64,000 nucleotides of DNA from Siphonodentalium dalli (Eukaryota; Mollusca; Scaphopoda; Gadilida; Siphonodentaliidae): assembly GCA_032622095.1 (NCBI GenBank), contig CP136067.1, positions 174,504,556 to 174,568,555 on the forward strand, in the 5' to 3' direction. Below the pieces are notes generated by a model. That model made no database searches, was not told the origin of the DNA, and saw only the letters and a program-made list of their open reading frames with translations. Position 1 is the stretch's first letter. The number at the start of each line of letters is the position of its first letter. This document shows positions 45,801-57,486 of the stretch, in pieces. Position numbers and translations under genes: made by a program.

Positions 45801-48800
45801 GGTCGATTATGTGCGTAATTGCGGAGCATATGTTGCTAAATCTCCCGCATTGGCATAACCATAGCAGCCACGGTGCTATTATTGTGTATACTAATTTATA
45901 AATCACTGGTCCATCTAAAAATTTGGTGTAAATCGTGCGTGGAGTAAAAATAGTACATTTGTCGTTGCTTAATCCAGCCTGTTCGGCTGAAACCCAGCAC
46001 GTTATTTGCTTATAACGAAGAATACTTTAGGTAGATAATCTGCTTAGATTCGCTTCCGTTTGAGTCGATAGTGTGCTGAAAAGGAGAACCTAGTAGTCAC
46101 ATTATCGACTCATATAGATTCCATTCTAAGCAGATTATGTGCGGACAATGAAAAAAATAAGCCAACCCACGACTTTTCAGGTGTACTCTCATTAACATGT
46201 GTTTTCTCTGTGGCTCACCCCATCACACGAAATGAAGACTATGACTGCATTATCTGCTTACTTCAGAATCAAATAATCACGTTATGTACATAATTAAAAT
46301 TATAGATCGATTATGTGCGTAATTTTGGAAAATATGTTGCTAAATCGTCTGCGTTGGCATAACCATAGCAGCCACGGGGCTATTCTTGTGGATACTAATT
46401 TATACACCACTGGTCCACCTAAAAATCACAAACTGGTTCATATGCGCCGTCCAGCTGTTCAAAAATTGGGCGTAAATCGTTCGTGGGGTCAAAATAATGA
46501 AAAAAGGTCATATTTCGTTGCTAAATTGCCTGCGTGGGCACAACCATAGCAGCAACGAGGCTATTCTTGTGGATTCTTCTTGTGTCACCACAAGTCCATC
46601 TAAAAATAACAAAGTAGGTCACATAAACTTGTTCAAAAATTCAGGTTATGTGTGGACAATGACAAAAATAAGCCAACCCACGACTTTTCAGGTGTACTCT
46701 CATTAACATGTGTTTCAACGGTGGCTCACGCCACAACACGAAATGACGACTATTACTGCATTATCTGCTTAATTCAGAATCAAATAATCACTTTATGTAC
46801 ATAATGAAAATTAAAGGTCGAGTATGTGCGTAATTGCGGAGGATATGTTGCTAATAAGCCAATTTCAGGTATACTCTCATTAACATGTGTTTTCACTGTG
46901 ACTGACGCCATAACACGAAATGAAGACTATGACTGCCTTATCTGCTTACTTCAGAATCAAATAATCACTGTATGTACATATTTAAAATTATAGGTCGATT
47001 ATGTGCGTAACTGCGGAAGATATGTTGCTAAATCGTCTGCGTTGTCATAACTATAGCAGCCACGGGGCTATTCTTGTGCATACTACTTTATGAATCACTG
47101 GTCCATCTAAAAAACACAAACTGGTTCACATACGCCTGTCCAGCTGTTCAAAAATTGGGCGTAAGTCGTCCGTGGGGTCAAAATAATGAAAAAATGTCAT
47201 CGTTCGTTGCTAAATCGCCTGCGTATAGGAACAACCATAGCAGCCAAGAGGAGTGTGGAGTCTTCTTGTGCCACCACAAGTCCATCTAAAAATCACAGAG
47301 TAGGTCACATAAACTTGCCCAGCTGTTCAAAAATTGGGCGTAAATCGTGTGTGGGATAAAAATGGTACATTTTTTGTTGCTCAATCCAGCCTGTTCTCCT
47401 GAAAACAGTACATTATTTGCGTATACGCAACAATATTTTAGGTATATAATCTTCTGAGATTCACTTACGTTTGAGTCGATAATGTGCTGAAAATGAGGTC
47501 TTATTAGTCACATTATCGACTCATATACAATCGATTCTAAGCAGAATATGTGCGCACAATTACAAAAATAAGCCAACCCACGACTTTTCATGTGTACTCT
47601 CATTAACATGTGTTTTCACTGTGGCTCACTTGATAACACGAATTGATGACTATGACTGCATTATCTGATTCCATCACAATCAAATAATCACTTTTTTTTT
47701 ATGTGATACTTAAAATTATAGGTCGATTATGTGCGTAATTTCGAAGGGTATGTTGCTAAATCTCCTGCGTTGACACAACCATAGCAGCCACGGGGCTATT
47801 CTTGTGGACACTACTTTCTACACCACTGGTCCATCTGAAAATCACAAACTAGTTCACATACGTCTGTCCAGCTGTTCAAAAATTTGGCGTAAGTCTTGCA
47901 TGGGGTCAAAATAATGAAAAAATGGTAATTTTTCGTTGCTAAATCGCATGCGTAGGCATAACCATATCAGCCACTGAGCTATCCTTGTGGATTCTTCTTG
48001 TGCCACCACTAGTCCATCTAGAAATCACAAATAAAGTAACATGCACCCGTCCAACTGTTCACAAATTTGGCGTAAGTTGTACGTGGGGTCAAAATAATGA
48101 AAAAAATCCTATTTCGTTGCTAAATCGCTTGCGTTGGCATAACCATAGAAGTCACGAGGCTATCCTTGTGGATTCTTCTTGTGCCACCACTATTCCATCT
48201 AAAAATCACAAACCAACTCACATAAACTTGTCCAGCTGTTCAAATATTGGGCGTAAATCGTGCATGGAGTAAAAATAGTATATTTTTCATTGCTTAACCA
48301 GCAAGTTCTCCTGAAAATCAGCACATTATTTGCTTATGAAGAACAATTCTTTAGGTAGATAATCTGCTTAGAATTGGTTAATTTTCAGTAGATAATATGC
48401 TGAAAATGAGACAATATTAGTAACATTATCGACTCATATCTATATGAGTCGAGTCTAAGCAGATTATGTGCCGACAATGACAAAATAAGCCAACCCATGA
48501 CTGTCCAGGTGTACTCTCATTAACATATGTTTCACTGCGGCTCACACCATAACACGAAATGAAGACTATGACTAGATTATCTGCTTACTTCAGAACTAAA
48601 TAATCACTTTATGTACATAATTAAATTTATAGGTCGATTATGTGCGTAATTGCGGAGAATATGTTACTAAATCTCCCGCGTTGGCATAACCATAGCAGCC
48701 ACGGTGCTATTATTGTGTATACTAATTTATAAACCACATGCTCTAAATCGTGCGTGGAGTAAAAATAGTACATTTGTCGTTGCTTAATCCAGTCAGTTCT

Positions 48801-51469
48801 GCTGAAAACCGGCACATTATTTAGCTCCATGAATTCCGTTCCCAGTACCCAGTTCCCTATTCTCCTAAAATTTCACTTTTCGTTACTAAATCGGCTGCGT
48901 AGCCAGAGTCATGGTGGCCACCCGGGAATCCTTGTATTTTCGAGCGGTGCCACCCAGGGGGCATCTATAGGAAAGGGACGCGACCATATAGCTCCTTCCA
49001 ATTTTTCTAAAATTGGGCTGAAGTCGTGCATGGGGTGTCAAAATAGCACTTTTCGTTACTAAATCGGCTGCGTAGCCAGAGTCATGGTGGCCACCCGGGA
49101 ATCCTTGTATTTTCGAGCGGTGCCACCCAGTGGGCATCTATAGGAAGGGACGCGGCCATATAGCTCCTTCCAATTTTTCAAAAATTGGGCTGAAGTCGTG
49201 CATGGAGCTCAAAATCGCACTTTTCGTTGCTAAATCGCCTGCGTAGGCATAACCGTAACAGACACGTGGCTATCCTTGCGGAATCTTCTTGTGCCACCAC
49301 ATATAAAAATCACAAACTAGGTCACATAATCTTGTCCAAAATGGGACATTTTTCGTTAGTCGATAATGTGCTGAAAAGGAGACGCTATTAGTTACATTAT
49401 CGACTCATAATTATCATAACCATAGCAGCCATGGGGCTATTCTTGTGCATACTACTTTATGAACCACTGGTCCATCTAAATATCACAAGTTGTTTCACAT
49501 ACGCCTGTCCAGCTGTTCAAAAATTGAGCGTAAGTCGTCCGTGGGGTCAAAATAATGAATAAATGTCATCCTTCGTTGCTAAATCGCATGCGTAGGAACA
49601 ACCAAGCAGCCAATAGGCTATCCTTGTGGATTCTTCTTGTGCCACCACAAGTCCATATAAAAATCACAAAGTAGGTCACATAAACTTGCCCAGCTGTTCA
49701 AAAATTGGGCGTAAGTCGTGTGTGGGATAAAAATGGTACATTTTTATTGTTCGTTGCTCAATACAGCCTGTTCTCCTGAAAACAGAACATTATTTGCGTA
49801 TTAAGGAACAATATTTTAGGTATATATCTTCTTAGATTCGCTTAAGTTTGAGTCGATAATGGGCTGAAAAGGAGACCTTATTAGTCACAATATCGACTCA
49901 TATATAATCGATTCTAAGCAGATTATGTGCGGACAATGACAAAAAATAAGCCAACCGGCGACTGTTCAGCTGTACGCTCATTATCATGTGTTTTCACTGT
50001 GGCTCGCGACTTAACATAAAATGACAACTATGACTCCATTATCTGCTTATTTCAGAATCAAATAATCACTTTATGTACCTAATTGAAATTATAGGTCGAA
50101 TATGTGCGTATTTTCGCGAGGATATGTTGTTAAATCGCCTGCATTGGCATAACAATACAGCCACGGACTGTCCTTGTGGATTCTTCTTTAGCCACCAATA
50201 ATCCATCTAGAAATCACAAACTGGTTCACATATGCCGGTCCAGCTGTTCAAAAATTGGGCGTAAGTCGTTCGTCGGATCAAAATAATGAAAAAAAAATCA
50301 TTTTTCGTTGCAAATCGCCTGCGTAGGCATAACCATAGACGACACGGGGCTCTCGTTGTGGATTCTTCTTATGCTACTACTAGTCCATCTGGAAATCACA
50401 AACTGGTTCACATACGCCTGTCCAGCTGTTCAAAAATTGGGCGTAAGTCGTGCGTGGGGTCAAAATAATGAAACAAAGGTCACTTTTCGTTGCCAAATCG
50501 CCTGCGTAGGCATAACTATAGCAGTCACGAGGCTATCCTTGTGGATTTTTCTTCTGCCACCACCAGTCCATCTAAAAACCACAAATCAAGTAACATGCAC
50601 ACGTCCAGCTTTTCACAAATTGAGCGTAAGTCGTGCGTGGGGTCAAACTAGTGAAAACAATTTCATTTTTCATAGCTAAATCATCTGCGTAGGCATAACC
50701 ATAGACTTCACGGGGCTATCCGTGTGGAGTCTTCTTGGGCCGCCACAAGTCCATCTAGAAATCACAAAATAGGTCATATAAACTTGTCCAGCTGTTCAAC
50801 AATTGTGCGTAAATCGTGCGTGGGGTAAAAATATGACATTTTTCGTTCCTTAATCCTGAAAACCAGCACATTTATTTGCTGAGATGAAACAATATTTTAG
50901 GTAGACAATCTGCTTAGAATTGCTTCATTTTGAGTCGACAATGTGCTGAAAATGAATCCCTATTAGTCACATTATCGACTCATATAGAGGAGATTCTAAG
51001 TAAATTATGTGCGGACAATGACAAAAATAAGCCACACTTTTCAGGTGTACGCTCATTAGCATGTGTTTTCACTGTGGCTCGCGCCATAACACGAAAAAAC
51101 GACTATGACCCCATTATCTGCTTATTTCGGAACCCAAAAATCACTTTAAGTACCTAATTAAAATTATAGGTCGGTTTTGTGCGTATTCGCGTGAGGATAT
51201 GTTACTAAATCGTATGCGTTGGCATAACCATAGCAGCCATGGGCCTATCCTTGTGGGTTCTTCTTATGCCACCACTAGTCCATCTAAAAATCACAAACCT
51301 AGTCACAGTTGTTCAAAAAGTCGTGCGTGGTGTCAACATAATGAAAAAAGGTCATTTTTTCGTTGCTAAATCGCCTGCGTAGGCATAACCATAGCAGCCA
51401 TGGGGCCATCCTTGTGGATTCCTCTTGTGCCACCACTAGTCCATCTAGAAATCACAAATCAAGTCACAT
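42811..51469 (+). repeat. Left complex array: R2 monomers (about 185 bp) mixed with S2 modules
   Basis: R2 reads 'ataaccatagcagccac', 'gtggattcttcttgtgccac', 'tccatctaaaaatcacaaa', 'gtccagctgttcaaaaattg', 'ttcgttgctaaatcgcctgc' and repeats about every 185 bases. S2 (about 350 bases) interrupts it many times. S2 contains a hairpin: gagtcgataatgtg paired with cacattatcgactc, inside arms built on aatctgcttaga. Between 43867 and 46480 compound units of about 544 and 507 bases alternate. All are in one orientation. Confidence 0.92.
48870..49220 (+). repeat. R2b variant, two copies
   Basis: A diverged R2 relative with gccagagtcatggtggccac, 'ccttgtattttcgagcggtg' and 'gggacgcg.ccatatagctcc', two copies about 175 bases apart. 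It is bounded on the left by 'gaattccgttcccagtaccc'. Three copies lie inverted at 54620-55205. Confidence 0.9.
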
Positions 51470-52691
51470 GGTTACGTAGCGTTTTTCCGAAGACCCGAAG
51501 GTCAGATTCTCCGACGCCCCGATTCTCCGAAAGCCCATAACTCCGAAGTCCCGATTCTCCGAAATCCCATAACTCCGAAGACTCATAACTCCGAAAGCCC
51601 ATAACTCCGAAGGCCTATAACTCCGAACGCCCATAACTCCGAAGGTCTATAACTCCGAAGGGCCGATTCTCCGAAGGTCCGATTCTCCGAAGATCATGTT
51701 TTATCGCTTATTAAATAGTGTACAGTCCAGTGGCGGTGTCAATGGGGCCCTAGGGAAGACCGCCCCCAAAAAACATGTCAAATGTCATGTAAACGTCAGG
51801 AAATCCCTCCTAGGCATTCAAATATTCACAGTGTTCCTGCCCAGGGGAGCCCCCGGATTGGGGGCGACCCCTCCCATGTATGCGCTCCCCAAATCAGGCC
51901 TTCGTGATATGCTTTCGGCATATCATATGCATGATATATCCCCCACATATCCCCCACATATGCTAATTAATGTGCACCCCTAAATGGGAACCCTGGCTCC
52001 GCCACTGGTGTGCACCGGGTATATTATAACGAAACGCTGCAAGAATGTCAGAGTAGCCTAACATGCACAGGGGCGACAAGTTCTTCCGCGTTCACCCCTG
52101 TACATTTTACTCTGGCATCTCATGGGCCAACGTAACGTTATAGTATCTGGTGTATAGTCAGTGGCGGGCCAGGATTCCCATTTAGGTGGGGGCAGTAGGA
52201 AAAGTTTGAATATGTTGATGCCCCATGAACGATTTCCGGGCGTTTACATGACATTGGACATGTTTTGGTAGGGGCCCATATTGTCTGAAATAGCAAGTAG
52301 AGGTTTAATGGGGGCAGTGGGAATTTTGGGACCCCTTGGCTTCGCCACTGGACTGTACACTATTTAGTAAACGATAATACCCCGATAAAACAAAATCTTC
52401 GGAGAATCGGACCTTCGGAGAATCGGATCTTCGGAGTTATGGGCCGTCGGAGAATCGGCCCTTCGGAGTTATAGGTCTTCGGAGTTATAGGTCTTCGGAG
52501 AATCGGCCCTTCGGAGTTATGGGCTTTCGGAGAATCGGATCTTCGGAGTTATGGGCCGTCGGAGAATCTGGTCTTCGGAGTTGTGGGCCGTCGGAGAATC
52601 GGGTCTTCGGAGTTGTGGGCCGTCGGAGAATCGGGTCTTCGGAGTTGTGGGCCTTCGTAGTAATAGGTCTTCGGAAAACCGGTCTGACACC
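51470..52691. mobile_element. Foldback transposon with tandem-repeat arms and an 8-bp target duplication
   Basis: agtcacat at 51462-51469 and 52692-52699 flanks the element, and the split R2 monomer continues on both sides. The arms (about 51484-51690 and 52386-52680) are arrays of a roughly 14-bp unit, ccgaag.cc.ataactccgaa / ccgattct, in opposite directions. Inside are inverted tagtgtacagtccagtggcg (51717) / ccactggactgtacactatt, and two smaller parts with 'ccgccactgg' edges at 51727-52010 and 52150-52350. No transposase seen. Confidence 0.85.
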
Positions 52692-52810
52692 AGTCACATA
52701 CGCCCTTTCAGCTGTTGCTAAATTCCTTATGTATTCAGAACAACAGCCGCTAGGGGCTATCCTTATGGATTTTTCTTGTGCCACCATTAGTCCATCTAGA
52801 AATCACAAAA
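52692..52810 (+). repeat. R2 remnant continuing the left array
   Basis: The second half of the R2 monomer split by the foldback element, then most of one more (gggctatcc, 'ccatctagaaatcacaaa'). It is still in the left-array orientation and stops at 'aagcctcgag', where the core begins. Confidence 0.8.
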
Positions 52811-53878
52811 AGCCTCGAGACAACGGAGACTATAATTCCAGGCGGGGTGCAACCCGCCCCCACCAGTCAGCGCAAGCACCAGGGTCGAGATTGCCATCCC
52901 AATCGCTGTGAGTATAGAAGCAATCGTAACCCCCTGTTCCCGGAAGAGTGTGCGAATGCGCTCGGCTAGTGTCGTGTCTTCGTTCAGAACCCGGTCAATT
53001 GTCTCTTTGATGCGGTTGATTTGAGATCGAAGAGCATTCCTGGTCGCTGCGGCGGCCTCCAGGCGGGAGGCCTGTTCATCTTCCAGGTTGCGCAATCGCT
53101 CTGCGATGCGGCGCCTGGTATTCCCATCGACAGCCCCGCTGTCTGCCTCGTCCAGTTTCCGCTTCTCCACTGCGATGTGCTAATCCAATGCGGATAGTTT
53201 GGCCATGTTGTTGGTCAACTCGCTTCGAATGGTCTGCACTGTCTTGTCCAGCCCTGATCTCGCGGAGGTTTAGTTGGGGGTCATGCATAGTTCCGATGAT
53301 CTCTTCAATATCGGCATCTGTGAAGTTGGTCTCCATTCGCCCTACCACATCCGAGGCCTCTTTTGCAGTTTGCCCCAGGTCCTACAGCTCTACACTATCT
53401 GCAGCATAAGCTACACCGCCAAGTTAATTCCTTGCTGTCTGGTGGGCTGTGATCGCATTTGGTCGCGCCCCACCCCTTCCTTCTGGGCGCCATTCAGCAA
53501 ATCCCAAGTCTTCTCGGATTGCCGCACTTCCGCCCCGCCGGCCGGCTATCGTCGATATCGCTAAGGGGCTCACTGGTATGAGTGTTTATGAGATGATATC
53601 GGGATATGCCTTTAATCGGATATGTCCACGTGTGTCGAGCTCATTTTGAGGGGCGCGGCCAGGGGCTGGCGTTCGTCCCGTAGTCACCAACCGCCGACTG
53701 CAGGAGTTCTTGATGTATCAGCCTGGTTGTTGCCGTCGTATCCATGACAGTCGAGTCATGGGTACCCATGCCCGTCGGGTCGATCGGTTCAATGTGGCAA
53801 TGTTTCATCTTGAGGATCAAGAGGATCCTCATCGGCTCTGATGTCAGGATAAAATTTGGGGTTATCAAAGTCTGCCAT
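52811..53878 (-). pseudogene. Broken transposon-associated gene (coiled coil plus C-terminal membrane-like segment) in the palindrome core
   Basis: Read on minus, an ATG at 53878 opens MADFDNPKFYPDIRADEDPL but stops after 29 residues. Coding-like sequence continues through stops and frame changes (SPLAISTIAGRRGGSAAIRE; DLGQTAKEASDVVGRMETNF; TDADIEEII). The best part (53170-52855) has a long charged helix (RRRIAERLRNLEDEQASRLE; RSQINRIKETIDRVLNEDTT) and then TIASILTAIGMAISTLVLAL followed by a glycine run, where it is cut off. From memory, proteins with this helix and hydrophobic end are numerous in corals, lancelets and molluscs and seem to be carried by mobile elements, often with more sequence after the glycines. 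I do not know their function. The stretch is clearly GC-richer than its surroundings. At least three stops and two frame changes make it a relic. Confidence 0.65.
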
Positions 53879-54110
53879 TGTTCTGTTATATGTATATCAC
53901 TTAGTGACTCTGTCACAATAATATAACATATATAATTGAAGGTAAGCCAGCTTCGATTCAATAGTCTGAATTGCGCAGCAACATATATATTATTACAAAG
54001 TAATATAAATATTTATAATGGCTTTGAGTCAGTACTGACGCAAACTCAACCCATACCGCATCCTGTGGGACCCACTCGGGGTCAAAGGCATCAGACAGTC
54101 TGTTGTTATT
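53879..54110 (-). other. AT-rich remainder of the palindrome core
   Basis: It separates the broken gene from the inverted right array, which starts at about 54111 (ccagctggacatgcgtatgt). It contains 'acatatatattattacaaag' type AT-rich sequence and a short minus-strand open stretch, DAFDPEWVPQDAVWVEFASV, which could be part of the same element. No firm call. Confidence 0.4.
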
Positions 54111-54619
54111 ACAAACAATCCCAGCTGGACATGCGTATGTGAACCAATTTGTGATTTCTAGATGGACTAGTAGTGGCACAAGAAGAATCCACAAGGATAG
54201 CCCCGTGGCTGTTATGGTTATGCCTATACGCAGGCGATTTAGCAACGAAAAATTACATTTTTTTCATTATTTTTACCCCACGCACGACTTACGCACAATT
54301 TTTGAACAGCTGGACAGGCGTATGTAAACTAGTTTGTGATTTCAAAAATGGACTAATGATGGCACAAGAAGAATCCATAAAGATAGCTCCATGGCTGCTG
54401 TGGTTATGAATACATAAGGAATTAGCAACGAAAAATGTTCTATTTTTACCCGCACGCACGACTTACGCCAAATGTTTGAACAGCTGGACAAGTTTATGTA
54501 ACCTAGTTTGTGATTTTTAGATGGATTAGTGGTGGCACAAGAAGAATCCAAAAGGATGGTCCCGTAGATGCTGTGGTTATGCATACATAGGCGATTTACT
54601 AACGATTATTATTATATTT

Positions 54620-55205
54620 TGAGAATTTATTTTTTTAAAAGTGCAATTTTGATCTCCATGCACGACTTCAGCCCGATTTTCGAAAATTTGGAAGGGGCTG
54701 CATGGTCGCGTCCCTTTCCTATAGATGCCCGCTGGGTGGCACCGCACGAAAATACAAGGATTCCCGCATGGCCACCATGACTCTGGCTACGCAGCCGATT
54801 TAGTAACGAAAAGTTATATTTTGACACCCCATTCACGACTTCAGCCCGATTTTCGAAAATTTAGAAGGGGCTGTATCGCCGCGTCCCTTTCCTATAGATG
54901 CCCACTGGGTGGTGCCGCACGAAAATACAAGGATTCCCGGGTGGCCACCATGACTCTGGCTACGCAGCCGATTTAGTAACGAAAAGTGCTATTTTGACAC
55001 CCCATGCACGACTTCAGCACGATTTTCGAAAATTTGGAAGGGGCTGCATGGTCGCGTCCCTTTCCTGTAGATGCCCGCTGGGTGGCACCGCACGAAAATA
55101 CAAGGATTCACGGGTGGCCACCATGACTCTGGCTACGCAGCCGATTTAGTAACGAAAAGTGCAATTTTAGGAGAATAGGGAACTGGAAACTGGGAACGGA
55201 ATTCA
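54620..55205 (-). repeat. R2b variant, three copies
   Basis: Complement of the sequence at 48840-49220, three copies about 173 bases apart, ending at 'gggaacggaattcatggagc'. One copy more than on the left. Confidence 0.9.
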
Positions 55206-57380
55206 TGGAGCTAAATAATGTGCCGGTTTTCAACAGAACAGGCTGGATTAAGCAACGACAAATGTACTATTTTTACTCCACGCACGATTTACACCCAATT
55301 TTTGAACAGCTGGACAAGTTTATGTGACCTAGTTTGTGATTTTTAGATGGACTAGTGGTGGCACAAGAAGAATCCACAAGGATAGCCCGTGGCTGATATG
55401 GTTATGCATATATACGCATGCGACTTAGCAACAAAAAATGACCCCCACGCACGACTTGCACCAAGTTTTTGAACAGCTGGATAGGCGTGTGTGAAACACT
55501 TTGTGATTTTTAGATAGACCAGTGGTTCATAAATTAGTATGAATAGCCCCGTGGCTGCTATGGTTATGCCAAAGCGGGCGATTTAGCAACATATGCTCCG
55601 CAATTACGCACATAATCGACCTATAATTTTAATTATGTACATAAAGTGATTATTTAATTCTGAAGTAAGCAGATAATGTAGTCATAGTCTTGATTTCGTG
55701 GTATGGTGTGAGCCGCAGTGAAAACATATGTTAATAAGAGTACACCTGGACAGTCATGGGTTGGCTTATTTTTGTCTCTTGTCGGCACATAATCTGCTTA
55801 GAATCGACTCTATATGAGTCGATAATGTCACTAATAGGGTCTTATTTTCAGCATATTATCTACTCAAAATGAACCAATTCTAAGCAGATTATCTACCTAA
55901 ATTATTGCTCCTCATAAGCAAATAATGTGCTGATTTTCAAGACTACTTGCTGGTTAAGCAACAACAAATATACTATTTTTACTCCAGGCTCGATTTACGC
56001 CCAATTTTTGAACAGCTGGACAAATTTATGTGAACTGGTTTGTGATTTTTAGATGGAATAGTGGTGGCACAAGAAGAATCCACAAGGATAGCCTCGTGGC
56101 TTCTATGGTTATGCCAACGCAAGCGATTTAGCAACGAAATATGACTTTTTTCATTATTTTGACCCCACGTACTACTTACGCCCAATTTGTGAACAGTTCG
56201 ACGGGTGCATGTTACTTTATTCGTGATTTCTAGATGGACTAGTGGTGGCACAAGAAGAATCCACAAGGATAGCCAAGTGGCTGCTATGATTATGCCTACG
56301 CATGCGATTTAGCAACGAAAAAATACCTTTTTTTTCATTATTTTGACCCCACGCAAGACTTACGCCCAATTTTTGAACAGCTGGACAGGCATATGTGAAC
56401 CAGTTTGTGATTTTCAGATGGACCAGTGGTGTATAAAGTAGTGTCCACAAGAATAGCCCCGTGGCTGCTATGGTTATGTCAACGCAGGAGATTTAGCAAC
56501 ATATCCGCCGTAATTACGCACATAATCGACCTATAATTTTAAGTATGTACATAAAGTGATTATTTGATTGTGAAGTAATCAGATAATGCAGTCACAGTCG
56601 TAATTCGTGTTATCAAGTGAGCCACAGTGAAAACACATGTTAATGATAGTACACCTGAAAAGTCGTGGGTTGGCTTAGTTTTGTAATTGTCAGCACATAT
56701 TCTGCTTAGAATCGATTAAATATGAGTCGATAATGTGACTAAAGATGTCTTATTTTCAGCACATTATCGACTCATTATTTTTATCCGACGAACGACTTAC
56801 GCCCAATTTTTGAACAGCTGGACCGGCATATGTGAACCAGTTTCTGATTTCTAGATGGACTATTAGTGGCAAAGGAAAACTCCACAAGGATAGCTCCGTG
56901 GCTGCTATGGTTATGCCAACGCAGGCGATTTAGCAACATACCCTCGCACAAATACGCATATATTCGACCTATAATTTCAATTAGGTACATAAAGTGATTA
57001 TTTGATTCTTAAATAAGCAGATAATGGACTCATAGTTGTCATTTCGTGTTAAGTCGCGAGCCACATTGCAAACACATGTTAATGAGCGTACAGTTGAACA
57101 GTCGTCGGTTGGCTTAATTTTTGTCATTGTCTGCACATAATCTGCTTAGAATCGATTATATATGAGTCGATCGATAATGAAACTAATAAGGTCTCCTTTT
57201 CAGCACATTATCGACTCATATATAATCGATTCTAAGAAGATTATATACCTAAAATATTGTTCCTTATACGCAAATAATGTGCTGTTTTCAGGAGAACAGG
57301 CTGGATTAAGCGACGAAAAATGTACTATTTTTATCCCACACACCACTTACGCCCAATTTTTGAACAGCTGGACAAGTTTA

Positions 57381-57486
57381 AGTATGTATCGACCTACTTC
57401 GATACCGGGACACATTCAAAAGAGAATATTATTAGGGGCATTTTGGAGCGCAAACCGCCATTAGGCTTTAATGATATTATCGGTTT
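57381..57486 (-). mobile_element. D-family fragment inserted into an R2 monomer
   Basis: The R2 phrase 'acaagttta|tgtgacc' is split by about 105 bases that match the start of D copy 1 in reverse (complement of 'ggtatcgaa.taggtcgac' and 'gcg.tccaaaat'). No other R2 copy in the window has this insert. Confidence 0.75.

Noticed and set aside
52519-52911. Plus-strand frame of 130 codons with repeated 'RRIGSSELWA'-like words
   Set aside because: It is the tandem-repeat arm of the foldback element. Its 14-base unit simply lacks stops in this frame.
54725-55149. Repeated 83-codon frames in R2b copies
   Set aside because: Repeat shadows. The same words appear inverted at 48886-49137 and are not joined to any gene.
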